NCBI GenBank assembly: GCA_016869975.1
Contig: VGCZ01000005.1
Span: forward strand, 1 to 64,000
Direction: 5' to 3'
Length of the DNA: 64,000 nucleotides
DNA from: Alphaproteobacteria bacterium
Lineage (GTDB): Bacteria > Pseudomonadota > Alphaproteobacteria > Reyranellales > Reyranellaceae
The notes beneath the pieces were generated by a model, which saw only the letters and a list, made by a program, of their open reading frames with translations, did not search any database and had not been told where the DNA came from. The position numbers were made by a program, and so were the translations under genes. This document shows positions 1 to 8,617 of the stretch, in pieces (position 1 is the stretch's first letter; every line of letters starts with the position of its first letter).

Positions 1-1
1 G

Positions 2-106
2 ATGTCGGGTGGTATCGAATACTGGTTCGCGTATGTGCTGGCGCTCGCCTTCCTGCTGTTCCGGCCGCAGGGCCTGTTCGGCGAGCGCATCATCGAGCGG
101 GTCTGA
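2..106 (+). CDS. livH: LivH-type branched-chain amino acid ABC permease, C-terminal end (partial)
   Basis: Only the last 34 residues and the TGA stop lie in the window; the gene begins to the left. The peptide contains a hydrophobic stretch (YWFAYVLALAFLLFRPQGLF) followed by GERIIERV. The FRPQGLFG ending is typical of the LivH inner-membrane permease of high-affinity branched-chain amino acid ABC transporters. The stop is 14 bases before livM, as expected in a liv operon. The family call rests on this short tail and on the neighbours. Confidence 0.75.
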   Translation: MSGGIEYWFAYVLALAFLLFRPQGLFGERIIERV

Positions 107-120
107 GGAGGGCGCCGACG

Positions 121-1197
121 ATGTTCTACCGCGAGGCCGGCCAGTACAAGACGAGCTACCGCGCCGATATGGCGGTGTTCCCGATCGCGCAGGACCGGCT
201 GGCGGTCGGCGCCATCCTGGTGATCGCCTTCTTCGTGCTGCCGTTCATCGGCACCGAGTACTTTTTCAGCTCGATCATGGTGCCGACGCTGATCCTGGCG
301 CTGGCGGCGATCGGGTTGAACATCCTCGTCGGCTATTGCGGGCAGGTGTCGCTGGGTTCCGGCGCCTTCATGGCGATCGGCGCCTACGCCGCCTACAACT
401 TCGCGATCCGGGTACCGGAGCTGCCGCTGCTGCTGGTCATGCTGCTGGGCGGCGGCGTGTCGGCGATGGTCGGCATCGTCTTCGGTATTCCATCGCTGCG
501 CATCAAGGGCTTCTATCTCGCGGTCGCCACCTTGGCGGCGCAGTTCTTCTTCGACTGGCTGTTCGCGCGCGTCGGCTGGTTCACCAACTACACACCCTCC
601 GGTGCCGTCTTCGCGCCCAAACTCGATATCTTCGGCTGGACGGCCGACAAGCCTGTCGAGCGTTACCTCCTCGTCCTCGCCATCGTCTCGCTGTTCGCGC
701 TGCTGGCCAAGAACCTCGTGCGCGGCCATGTCGGCCGACAGTGGATGGCGATCCGCGACATGGACATCGCCGCCGAGATCATCGGCATCCGGCCGATGTA
801 CGCCAAGCTGACGGCATTCGCCGTGTCCTCCTTCATCATCGGTGTCGCCGGCGTGCTGTGGGCCTTTGTCCATCTCGGCTCGTGGGAGCCGCTGGCCTTC
901 AACATCGACCGCAGCTTCCAGCTGCTGTTCGCCATCATCATCGGCGGGCTGGGTTCGATCGCCGGCTGCTTCCTCGGCGCCGCCTTCATGTGGATCCTGC
1001 CGATCTTCCTCGACATCGCCCTGCCGCCGCTGGGGCAATTGGTGGGCTGGACCATCGACAAGGCGACCGTGGCGCATTTCGCGCTGATGATCTTCGGCGC
1101 GCTGATCGTCTTCTTCCTGATCGTCGAGCCGCACGGGCTGGCACGGTTGTGGAGCATCGCCAAGGAGAAGCTGCGGCTATGGCCGTTTCCGCACTGA
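121..1197 (+). CDS. livM: Branched-chain amino acid ABC transporter permease LivM
   Basis: Inner-membrane permease of 358 residues that would pair with LivH to form the channel for branched-chain amino acids or related amides. About nine hydrophobic segments are visible. The family motif GQVSLGSGAFMAIGAY lies at roughly residues 75-90, and a cytoplasmic coupling region with RDMDIAAEIIGI follows at about residue 215. GGAGGG lies eight bases upstream of the ATG. It follows livH and precedes the binding protein, so the substrate is probably shared. The ligand cannot be read from the permease: many Rhodospirillales carry several such operons for amino acids, amides or aromatic acids. Confidence 0.92.
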   Translation: MFYREAGQYKTSYRADMAVFPIAQDRLAVGAILVIAFFVLPFIGTEYFFSSIMVPTLILALAAIGLNILVGYCGQVSLGSGAFMAIGAYAAYNFAIRVPELPLLLVMLLGGGVSAMVGIVFGIPSLRIKGFYLAVATLAAQFFFDWLFARVGWFTNYTPSGAVFAPKLDIFGWTADKPVERYLLVLAIVSLFALLAKNLVRGHVGRQWMAIRDMDIAAEIIGIRPMYAKLTAFAVSSFIIGVAGVLWAFVHLGSWEPLAFNIDRSFQLLFAIIIGGLGSIAGCFLGAAFMWILPIFLDIALPPLGQLVGWTIDKATVAHFALMIFGALIVFFLIVEPHGLARLWSIAKEKLRLWPFPH

Positions 1198-1350
1198 GCG
1201 GGGATCGGCGCGACCACCGCCGCGATGTTGCGGCGCAACAAGAAAATACTTCCGCTCCGGAACGCTCGCGTACTGGTTCCGGCGACGGGGGCTTCATAGA
1301 TTGACACCAAGCCGGCGAACCCGCCGGGAGGAACCACAGGAGGCGAAGCC

Positions 1351-2676
1351 ATGGGTGTGATGGGTAGATGGGCTGCGGCGGCGCTGGCCGCGGCGGTGGG
1401 CGGCGCGGCGGCCTTGCCGGCGCTGGCACAGAACGAGCAGTTCATTCCGATGCTGAGCTACCGTACCGGCGCCTACGCGCCGAACGGCATTCCGTTCGCC
1501 AACGGCATGGGCGACTACTACCGCATGATCAACGCCCGCGACGGCGGCATCAACGGCGTGAAGATCGTGTTCGAGGAATGCGAGACGGGCTACGCGACGG
1601 ACAAGGGCGTGGAGTGCTATGAGCGGCTGAAGGCCAAGGGCCCGACCGGCGCGGCGTTCTTCAATCCGCTGTCGACGGGCATCACCTTTGCGCTGACCGA
1701 GAAGGCGCCGGTCGACAAGATCCCGATCATCACCATGGGCTACGGAAGGTCGGAGTCGCGCAACGGCGCGGTCTTCACCTGGAACTTCCCGCTGCTCGGC
1801 ACCTACTGGTCGGCGGCCAACATCGCCATGCAGCACATCGCCAAGGAGATGGGCGGCCTGGACAACCTCAAGGGCAAGAAGATCGCCCTGGTGTTCCACG
1901 ACTCGCCCTACGGCAAGGAGCCGATCCCGGTGCTGGTCGAGATGGCCAAGCGCCACGGCTTCGAGTTCATCCAGCTGCCTGTCACCCATCCCGGCGTCGA
2001 GCAGAAGTCGCAGTGGCTGCAGATCCGCCAGCAGCGGCCAGACTATGTGCTGCTGTGGGGCTGGGGCGTGATGAACTCGACCTCGGTCAAGGAGGCCGCG
2101 GCTGTCAACTTCCCGCGCGACAAGATGCTGGGCGTGTGGTGGTCGGGCGCCGAGCCCGACGTGCTGCCGGCTGGCGACCAGTCCAAGGGCTACAAGGCGC
2201 TGATGCTGCAGCACGGCTCCGGCAAGTTCCCGGTGCACGCCGACGTCCTCAAGCATGCCGTCGGCAAGGACGGCTCGCAGTCGAAGCCCGAGGACATCGG
2301 CGACGTTCTGTACAACCGCGGCCTGGTCAACGCGATGCTCGGCGTCGAGGCGATCCGCACGGCGATGGCCAAGTTCGGCAACAAGCCGCTGACCGGCGAG
2401 CAGGTGCGTTGGGGTCTCGAGAACCTCAACCTCACCGAGGAACGGCTGAAGGCGCTGGGCTTCGAGGGCGCGCTCAAGCCGCTCAAGATCACCTGCGCCG
2501 ACCACGAAGGCGCCCGCTCCGCGCGCGTCCATCAGTGGGACGGCGCGAAGTGGAACGTGATCTCCGACTGGTACACCTCCGACGACGCGCTGATCGGCCC
2601 GATGGTGCGCGATACCTCGGACAAGTACGCCAAGGAGAAGAACATCGCGCCGCGCGATTGCTCCAAGGAGAGCTGA
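1351..2676 (+). CDS. Liv-type periplasmic substrate-binding protein
   Basis: Periplasmic binding protein (Peripla_BP_6/LivK family) of 441 residues that captures the ligand for the LivHM/LivF transporter around it. A signal peptide is clear: a short basic start, a hydrophobic Ala-rich core, and cleavage expected after ALPALAQ near residue 27. The mature part has the two-lobed binding-protein pattern (for example IALVFHDSPYGKEPIPVL near residue 175 and DYVLLWGWGVMNSTSV near residue 232). AGGAGG precedes the ATG. The 153-base gap after livM may hold its own promoter, since binding proteins are usually needed in excess, but I cannot assign one. Ligand unknown; a neighbouring aryl-CoA ligase makes aromatic acids possible. 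Confidence 0.9.
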   Translation: MGVMGRWAAAALAAAVGGAAALPALAQNEQFIPMLSYRTGAYAPNGIPFANGMGDYYRMINARDGGINGVKIVFEECETGYATDKGVECYERLKAKGPTGAAFFNPLSTGITFALTEKAPVDKIPIITMGYGRSESRNGAVFTWNFPLLGTYWSAANIAMQHIAKEMGGLDNLKGKKIALVFHDSPYGKEPIPVLVEMAKRHGFEFIQLPVTHPGVEQKSQWLQIRQQRPDYVLLWGWGVMNSTSVKEAAAVNFPRDKMLGVWWSGAEPDVLPAGDQSKGYKALMLQHGSGKFPVHADVLKHAVGKDGSQSKPEDIGDVLYNRGLVNAMLGVEAIRTAMAKFGNKPLTGEQVRWGLENLNLTEERLKALGFEGALKPLKITCADHEGARSARVHQWDGAKWNVISDWYTSDDALIGPMVRDTSDKYAKEKNIAPRDCSKES

Positions 2677-2745
2677 GCGCAGCATAGTGTCCGGCCCCGC
2701 GCCCTCAGGGCGTGGGGCTCCTTCTTTTCGCGATCGGATGCCGAT

Positions 2746-3573
2746 ATGACTGCCGCTCCGGCACCAGCCGCCGCCTCGCCGATCCTCGCCGTCAGCAACG
2801 TCGAGGTGATCTACAATCACGTCATCCTTGTGCTGAAGGGTGTGTCGCTGGCGCTGCCCGAAAAGGGCATCGTCGCCCTGCTGGGCGCCAATGGTGCTGG
2901 CAAATCGACGACCTTGAAGACGATCTCCTGCCTGCTGCGCACCGAGCGCGGCGAGGTCACGAAGGGTACTGTCACCTATCGCGGCGAACGCGTCGATCAG
3001 ATGACGTCCAACGAGCTGGTGCGTCGCGGCGTCATCCAGGTGATGGAGGGCCGCCATTGTTTCGGCCACCTCACCATCGAGGAGAATCTGCTGACCGGCG
3101 CCTTCATTCATGGCGGCAAGAAAAAGCAGATCGCCGAAGACCTTGAGAAGGTCTACCACTACTTCCCGCGCCTGAAGACGCGCCGCTCGAGCCAGGCAGG
3201 CTACACCTCCGGCGGCGAGCAGCAGATGACCGCGATCGGCCGCGCCCTGATGAGCCGGCCCAACACCATTCTGCTCGACGAGCCGTCGATGGGCCTGGCG
3301 CCGCAGCTGGTCGAGGAGATCTTCGAGATCGTGCGCCGGCTCAACGAGGAGCAGGGCGTGTCGATCCTGCTCGCCGAGCAGAACACCAACATCGCCCTGC
3401 GCTACGCCCACTATGGCTACATCCTCGAGAACGGCCGGGTCGTACTCGACGGTGACGCGGCAAGCTTGCGCGAGAACGAGGACGTGAAGGAATTCTACCT
3501 CGGCATGTCGGGCGAGGGCCGCAAGAGCTTCCGCGACATCAAGCACTACCGCCGACGCAAGCGCTGGCTCTAG
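2746..3573 (+). CDS. livF: Branched-chain amino acid ABC transporter ATP-binding protein LivF
   Basis: Cytoplasmic ATPase of the Liv transporter, 275 residues. Walker A GANGAGKST is at residues 47-55, the ABC signature SGGEQQM begins near residue 155, and Walker B TILLDEPSMGLAP begins at residue 175. The order and spacing are those of LivF rather than LivG: it is short and carries the MGLAPQLVEEIF segment. The C-terminal tail is basic (KHYRRRKRWL), a feature seen in one subgroup of these ATPases. The partner ATPase LivG is not in the window and would be expected upstream of livH. It lies 69 bases after the binding-protein gene, same strand. Confidence 0.93.
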   Translation: MTAAPAPAAASPILAVSNVEVIYNHVILVLKGVSLALPEKGIVALLGANGAGKSTTLKTISCLLRTERGEVTKGTVTYRGERVDQMTSNELVRRGVIQVMEGRHCFGHLTIEENLLTGAFIHGGKKKQIAEDLEKVYHYFPRLKTRRSSQAGYTSGGEQQMTAIGRALMSRPNTILLDEPSMGLAPQLVEEIFEIVRRLNEEQGVSILLAEQNTNIALRYAHYGYILENGRVVLDGDAASLRENEDVKEFYLGMSGEGRKSFRDIKHYRRRKRWL

Positions 3574-3684
3574 GCGCGCCGCCGCTCGCGATTTCGTGTC
3601 CGTCATCCCGCTGGAATAGGTCGCAGCGCCCGCTGTACTTCCTTGAGTCGGTCGCCGAAGCGGCCGCATTGGGAGGGACAACTC

Positions 3685-4167
3685 ATGACAGTCCGATCGA
3701 TGGCGACGGCCGTGCTGGCCGCCGCCCTGGCTTTCGCGCTGGCCTTGCCGGCGTCCGCTCAGCTTGCTGATCGCAAGGCGCTGACCCTTGAGGCAGCCAA
3801 GAAGATCATGGCGGCGGCCGAGGCCGAGGCGATGAAGAACAAATGGACGGTGGCGATCGCCATTGTCGACGAGGCCGGCGAGCTGCTGATGATGGCCAAG
3901 CTCGATGGCACGCAGCCCGCCAGCATCGACATCGCCATCGGCAAGGCGCGCACCGCCGCCCGGCTGAAGCGCGAGACCAAGCTGCTGGAGGAAGCTGTGA
4001 CCAAGACCGGTCGCACGGTGATCCTCGCCTTGCCGGGCGTCACGCCGCTGGAAGGCGGCGTGCCGATCAAGGTCGGCGACCAGGTGGTCGGCGCGGTCGG
4101 CGTCAGCGGCGTGACCTCGGCGCAGGACGCCCAGGTGGCCATGGCCGGTATTGCCGTCATCAAGTAG
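3685..4167 (+). CDS. Secreted GlcG/HbpS-like heme-binding family protein
   Basis: A 160-residue protein of the GlcG/HbpS (DUF336) family, whose members bind heme or corrin-like ligands or act as small accessory proteins; the role here is not known. The ATG at 3685 is chosen because GGGAGG lies just upstream and a signal peptide follows at once (hydrophobic core ending in ALPASAQ). The mature part has the family pattern: LTLEAAKKIMAAAEAEA, then WTVAIAIVDEAGELLMMAKLDG, and the Gly-rich end PIKVGDQVVGAVGVSG. Such genes often sit beside transport or catabolic genes. An upstream in-frame ATG at 3643 would only add residues before the signal peptide. Confidence 0.85.
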   Translation: MTVRSMATAVLAAALAFALALPASAQLADRKALTLEAAKKIMAAAEAEAMKNKWTVAIAIVDEAGELLMMAKLDGTQPASIDIAIGKARTAARLKRETKLLEEAVTKTGRTVILALPGVTPLEGGVPIKVGDQVVGAVGVSGVTSAQDAQVAMAGIAVIK

Positions 4168-4283
4168 CGTGAGGCAAGCGCCGGCCGCCTGTTGGGGCGC
4201 GGCCGGTGGCTTGGATCAATACCGACGTATCAAGCCGGGAACGACGCATTCACGTCGGGCGCCGCCACGATTAGAGTCGGCGC

Positions 4284-4964
4284 ATGATCTTTGTCGTCCT
4301 CGGCCTGCTGCTGGTTCTGCTGATCGTGGCGCCGCAATGGTGGGTCCGCTACACCCTGCGCCGCCATGGCGACGAGCGCGCCGATTTTCCCGGCACCGGC
4401 GGCGAGCTGGCGCGCCATCTGCTGGATCGCGCCGGGCTGAACGACGTGACGGTCGAGGTCACGCCGGAAGGCGACCACTACGACGGCGCGGCGCGCGCCG
4501 TGCGCCTGACACCGGGTGTGCATGACGGCCGGTCGGTCACCGCCGTGGCGGTGGCGGTGCACGAGGTCGGCCACGCGTTGCAGCACGCCGAGGACATGCC
4601 GATCTTCCATTGGCGCACGCGGCTGGCGCGCGTCGGTCTGGTGGTCGAGAAGGTGGGCAGTGTGGTTCTGTTGCTGACACCGGTGCTGGGCCTGGTTACC
4701 CGCGCGCCGGTTGTGATCTTTCTCGAGATCGGCATCGGGCTGGCGCTGCTGGGCAGTCGCGTCGTGGTGCACCTGGTCACCTTGCCGGTCGAGCTCGACG
4801 CCAGCTTCCGCCGCGCCCTGCCGATGATCCGTGACGAGGGCTATCTGCCGGCGGCCGACGTGCCGGCGGCCGCCTCGGTGCTCAAGGCCGCCGCCTGGAC
4901 CTATGTCGCCGGCGCGATGATCAGCCTGATCGACATCACGCGCTGGATTCGCGTGCTGCGCTGA
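4284..4964 (+). CDS. Membrane zinc metallopeptidase, YugP-like
   Basis: A 226-residue protein matching the YugP-type neutral zinc peptidase family (Zn_peptidase_2). The zinc motif HEVGHALQH starts at His93 (HEXXH: His93, Glu94, His97). It is preceded by the typical DHYDGAARAVRL segment. An N-terminal membrane helix (residues 1-18) and two or three further hydrophobic segments after residue 115 anchor it in the inner membrane. The family is widespread but its physiological substrate is unknown. The start lacks a strong ribosome-binding site, but the ATG begins directly with the membrane helix. It stands alone between the heme-binding-family gene and the CoA-ligase gene. Confidence 0.88.
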   Translation: MIFVVLGLLLVLLIVAPQWWVRYTLRRHGDERADFPGTGGELARHLLDRAGLNDVTVEVTPEGDHYDGAARAVRLTPGVHDGRSVTAVAVAVHEVGHALQHAEDMPIFHWRTRLARVGLVVEKVGSVVLLLTPVLGLVTRAPVVIFLEIGIGLALLGSRVVVHLVTLPVELDASFRRALPMIRDEGYLPAADVPAAASVLKAAAWTYVAGAMISLIDITRWIRVLR

Positions 4965-5017
4965 GCGGCTGAGGCGGTAGTATCTGGCCAACGCAGGAAA
5001 GGCCCCGAGGAACGACC

Positions 5018-6256
5018 ATGTCGAAGTACTACGACGCCCTGGAAACCCGCGACCCGACCGAGCGCGAACGGGCGCAGATGGCCGCCCTGCCGGCGCAGAT
5101 CGCGCACGCCAAGGCCAACGCGCCGTTCTTCGCCGAGAGTCTCAAGGACGTCGATCCGTCAGGCGTCACCAGCCGCGCGGCGCTCGCCAAGCTGCCGGTG
5201 CTGCGCAAGTCGACCCTGGGCGCCTTGCAGAAGGCCAAGCCGCCGATGGGCGGGCTGCTGGGCGTGCCGATGAGCCAGATCCGCCACATCTTCATGTCGC
5301 CCGGTCCGATCTTCGAGGTCGACACCGACGAGAAGGATTTCTTCCGTGGCGCGCGCGGCATGTACGCCGCCGGCTTCCGCGCCGGCGACATCGTACACAA
5401 CACCTACTCCTATCACCTCACGCCGGCCGGCATGATGATGGAGTCCTCGATCCGCGCCGTCGGCTGCGCCGTGATCCCGGCCGGCATCGGCAACACCGAG
5501 CTGCAGCTCGACGCCATCGAGCTGATCAAGCCCACCGCCTATGTCGGCACGCCCTCGTTCCTGCGCATCCTCCTGGAGAAGGCAAAGGAGCTGGGCCGCG
5601 ACGTGTCATCGATCAAGAAGGCGGTGGTCGGCGCCGAGGCCTTCCCGCCGGCCCTGCGCAAGGAGTTCAACGAGCGCGGCATCTTCGCGCTGCAGGGCTA
5701 CGGCACCGCCGATCTCGGCAGCATCGCCTACGAGAGCGAGGCGATCGAGGGCATGATCCTGGACGAAGGCGTGATCGTCGAGATCGTGCGCCCGGGCACG
5801 GGCGACCCCGTTCCCGAGGGCGAGGTCGGCGAGGTCGTGGTGACCACGTTCAACAAGGCCTACCCGCTGGTGCGCTTCGGCACGGGCGATCTGTCGGCGG
5901 TGCTGCCCGGCATCAGCCCCTGCGGGCGCACCAACATCAGGATCAAGGGCTGGATGGGCCGCGCCGACCAGCGCACCAAGGTCAAGGGCATGTTCGTCGG
6001 CCCCGAGCAGGTGATCGCCGTGCAGAAGCGTCACCCCGAGCTGGCCAAGGTGCGGCTGGTGGTCGACTGGGTCGACAAGCAGGACGTCATGACCCTGCAC
6101 GCCGAGATCGCCGGCGGCGGCTCGGCCGACCTGGCGATGGCGGTCGAGGCCAGTATCCAGACCCTGTGCAAGGTGCGCGGCGGCGTCAGCTTCGTGGCAC
6201 CGGCGAGCCTGCCGAACGATGGCAAGGTGATCGCCGACGTCCGCAAGTACGATTGA
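5018..6256 (+). CDS. Phenylacetate-CoA ligase-like AMP-forming enzyme
   Basis: A 412-residue member of the adenylate-forming PaaK-like family, which activates an aryl or acyl acid with ATP and joins it to CoA. Supporting segments are VGTPSFLRILLEKA near residue 178, FALQGYGTADLGSIAYE near 227 (the adenine-binding/acid region), FGTGDLSAVLPG near 288, and GRADQRTKVKGMFVGPEQV near 316, the hinge before the C-terminal subdomain. GAGGAA precedes the ATG. Genes of this type are commonly found next to Liv-type ABC operons, as here, which hints that the transporter imports its substrate. The true acid is unknown, so I give no symbol. Confidence 0.85.
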   Translation: MSKYYDALETRDPTERERAQMAALPAQIAHAKANAPFFAESLKDVDPSGVTSRAALAKLPVLRKSTLGALQKAKPPMGGLLGVPMSQIRHIFMSPGPIFEVDTDEKDFFRGARGMYAAGFRAGDIVHNTYSYHLTPAGMMMESSIRAVGCAVIPAGIGNTELQLDAIELIKPTAYVGTPSFLRILLEKAKELGRDVSSIKKAVVGAEAFPPALRKEFNERGIFALQGYGTADLGSIAYESEAIEGMILDEGVIVEIVRPGTGDPVPEGEVGEVVVTTFNKAYPLVRFGTGDLSAVLPGISPCGRTNIRIKGWMGRADQRTKVKGMFVGPEQVIAVQKRHPELAKVRLVVDWVDKQDVMTLHAEIAGGGSADLAMAVEASIQTLCKVRGGVSFVAPASLPNDGKVIADVRKYD

Positions 6257-6278
6257 GGTCAAACACGCCGACTGGCCA

Positions 6279-6367
6279 GGGGTGAGGGATTGTGACCCTT
6301 TGTCGGGTTATCAACGTCACGCGCGCGGACTGTCGATAACGGAAAATCCCTCACAATCCCCTACCCC
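6279..6367. other. Structured intergenic palindrome between convergent genes
   Basis: Two 17-base arms (6279-6295 and 6351-6367) are complementary at 15 positions: GGGGTGAGGGATTGTGA faces TCACAATCCCCTACCCC. Inside the loop GTTATC (6307-6312) faces GATAAC (6335-6340). It lies between the ends of the convergent ligase and Bug genes, so a bidirectional terminator or mRNA-stabilising structure is the plain reading. No U-run is present. Confidence 0.5.
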
Positions 6368-6381
6368 CCTCGGGGGCCGGG

Positions 6382-7380
6382 TCAGTTGACGTCGAGCTGT
6401 AGACCCTCCTTCTCGATCACGCCCTTCCAGCGCACGATCTGCTGCTCGACGAAGGTGGCGAACTGCTCGGGCGGGCTCCAGGCAGCGTAGCCGGCCATCT
6501 GGGCGAAGCGCTCCTTGGTGACCGGCAGCTCGATCCATTCCTTGATCGCTGCGTTGAGCGCGTCGACCGCCGCCCGGGGCACGCCGGCCGGGTAGAACAC
6601 GCCGAACCAGGCCGAGACGTCGAAGCTGGCCAGCTCGGGCATGGTCTCGCGGATCGGCGGCAGGTCGGGGACCATGGGGTTGCGCTGCGCCGAGCTCAGC
6701 GCCAGGGCGCGCAGCTTGCCGGCGCGCACGAACTCGATCGCCGTGGTGAGATTGTCGAAGAAATACTGGGTCTGGCCGGCGACCAGGTCCTGCAGCGCCG
6801 GGGCGGCGCCGCGATAGGGCACGTGGGTGGCCTTGGCGCCGGTGAGCTGGAGGAACAGGGCGCCCGAGAGGTGCGGTGACTGGCCGGTGCCGGAGGAGGC
6901 GTAGGACACCTTGCCGTCCTGCGCCTTCAGCCAGGCGACGAACTCCGGCACGGTCTTGGCCGGCACCGAGGGGTGGACCACCAGCGCGTTAGGCGTCGCC
7001 AGCACGTTGGTGACCGGGACCAGGCTGGAGGGCTTGTACTGGAGATTGCGGTACAGCGAGTAGGCGATCGACTGCGGGCCGATATTGCCCATGAGAAAGG
7101 TGTGGCCATCCGGCGCGGCGCGTACGACTTCCATCGTGCCCAGGACGCCGCCTGCACCCGATTTGTTGTCGATCACCACCGATACGCCCCATTTCTGTTG
7201 AAGATGGTTGCCGATCAGGCGCGCCAGGACGTCGGTGGTGCCGCCCGGCGCCGCCGGCACGACGATGCGCATTGCCTGGGTCGGCTTCCACGCCACTTGG
7301 GCGTGGGCGATGCCCGGCAGGGCGAGCAAGGGCGCCGCGGCCAGCAGGTGGCGCCGGTTGAGAGGCAAACGACTGGGCAT
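6382..7380 (-). CDS. Tripartite tricarboxylate transporter (Bug family) periplasmic binding protein
   Basis: A 332-residue Bug/TctC-type solute-binding protein. The ATG at 7380 follows GGGAGA and starts a Tat-like signal peptide (NRRHLLAAAPLLALPGIAHA, cleaved near residue 28). The mature protein begins with the family pattern MRIVVPAAPGGTTDVLARLI and continues with VVIDNKSGAGG, which in known Bug proteins surrounds the carboxylate ligand. No TctA or TctB membrane genes are near, so this is an orphan binding protein, as is common in Burkholderiales and Rhodospirillales. Ligands in the family are dicarboxylates, amino acids or aromatic acids; nothing here decides which. Confidence 0.9.
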   Translation of the reverse strand: MPSRLPLNRRHLLAAAPLLALPGIAHAQVAWKPTQAMRIVVPAAPGGTTDVLARLIGNHLQQKWGVSVVIDNKSGAGGVLGTMEVVRAAPDGHTFLMGNIGPQSIAYSLYRNLQYKPSSLVPVTNVLATPNALVVHPSVPAKTVPEFVAWLKAQDGKVSYASSGTGQSPHLSGALFLQLTGAKATHVPYRGAAPALQDLVAGQTQYFFDNLTTAIEFVRAGKLRALALSSAQRNPMVPDLPPIRETMPELASFDVSAWFGVFYPAGVPRAAVDALNAAIKEWIELPVTKERFAQMAGYAAWSPPEQFATFVEQQIVRWKGVIEKEGLQLDVN

Positions 7381-7618
7381 GATGACGATCTCCCGAGAAC
7401 TCCAGGCCGGCCGGTTATACGGGGCGGCGCTGTCGAATGACGACGATGTCCAGGGCATCGGTGCCCGGCACTCAAATCATGGCTGTGCGACTGCAAATCC
7501 GCTGGCGGATCGGCCGCATCTGTCTTACATCGTCAATCGCTGGCGGGTCGCGATCGGCGATGCAATCGTACGGTCGGTCCGCCGGTCACTCCTCGTTCCC
7601 CAACAGGAGCCTCGGCCC

Positions 7619-8494
7619 ATGTGGCGCTCCCTCAAGACAGTCGCGGTGGCGCTGGTCGCGCTCACCGTTTCCGGCGCCGCCATGGCGCAGCAGATCAAGC
7701 CGATCACCCCGGCGCAGATGCCGAACCCCGATACGCTGAACCGCCAGAGCTACATCGACTGGATGAAGGCGAATCGCGGCGAGAGCGAGAAGTGGCTCGG
7801 CCAGCGCTGGGACCGCTACGTTGCGGCAGTGCGTGTCGGCGATATCAAGACCGAGAAGGTCAAGCGCGCCTTCCTGATGACGCCGCGCGAAATCTTCGCC
7901 GCCGGCAACCCGCCGGTTAAGGAGCGCGGCTACGAGCACGCCTTCCTCGACATGGGCTACGGCGTGACCATGTCCGGCCCGCATCTGCAGAGCCGCATGA
8001 CCGACGTGCTCGACGTCAAGCCGGGCGAGAAGGTGCTGGAGATCGGCACCGGCTCGGGCACCCAGGCCGGCTACCTGGCCTATCTCACCGACAAGGTGTT
8101 CTCGATCGAGATCATCGCGCCGCTGGCGACGCGCACCCAGGGCGTCTACGACCGCGCCGTCGCGCAGGGCTATGTCGAGTTCAAGAACATCAAGGTCAAG
8201 CAGGCCGACGGCTACTACGGCTGGCAGGAGAACGGTCCGTTCGACAAGATCATCGTCACCTGCGGCATCGACCACGTGCCGCCGCCGTTGCTCAACCAGC
8301 TCAAGCCGGGCGGCATCATCGTCATCCCGGTCGGTCCGCCGGGCGCCCAGCGCGTGATCAAGATGATCAAGCAGCAGGCGCAGGACGGCACCACGACGAT
8401 GACCCGCGAAGACATCTACGGCGGCAAGATCGTGCCCTTCGTGCCGTTCACCAAGCTGGTCGACGGCCAGATCAAGGGCTCGCACAACCGCTGA
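7619..8494 (+). CDS. Predicted exported protein-L-isoaspartate O-methyltransferase-like protein
   Basis: A 291-residue protein with a class I SAM-methyltransferase fold of the PCMT (isoaspartyl repair) family. The SAM loop VLEIGTGSGTQAGYL lies near residues 138-152, preceded by GVTMSGPHLQSRMTDVL, the counterpart of the PCMT substrate/SAM segment. A later FDKIIVTCGIDHVPPPLLNQL corresponds to motifs II-III. The odd point is the N-terminus: the ATG at 7619 (AGGAGC upstream) starts a clear signal peptide (basic start, hydrophobic core, cleavage near AAMAQ). SAM is normally absent from the periplasm, so export of an active methyltransferase would be surprising. It precedes a membrane protein with a SAM-fold core. 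Function uncertain. Confidence 0.82.
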   Translation: MWRSLKTVAVALVALTVSGAAMAQQIKPITPAQMPNPDTLNRQSYIDWMKANRGESEKWLGQRWDRYVAAVRVGDIKTEKVKRAFLMTPREIFAAGNPPVKERGYEHAFLDMGYGVTMSGPHLQSRMTDVLDVKPGEKVLEIGTGSGTQAGYLAYLTDKVFSIEIIAPLATRTQGVYDRAVAQGYVEFKNIKVKQADGYYGWQENGPFDKIIVTCGIDHVPPPLLNQLKPGGIIVIPVGPPGAQRVIKMIKQQAQDGTTTMTREDIYGGKIVPFVPFTKLVDGQIKGSHNR

Positions 8495-8617
8495 CGCCCG
8501 ACGTGATATCGCGAGCCCCCGCGCCGTTCCCGACGGTCGCGGGGGCTTTCGCGTTGTAGTCCCCCCCTCCGAGCCGGCGACCAACGCCGGCCAACCAAGA
8601 CACTGGATCCACTACCG

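Noticed and set aside
1294-3681. A 795-codon minus-strand frame opposite the Liv binding protein and livF
   Set aside because: The plus strand carries a signal peptide, Walker motifs and ribosome-binding sites; the opposite frame carries none.
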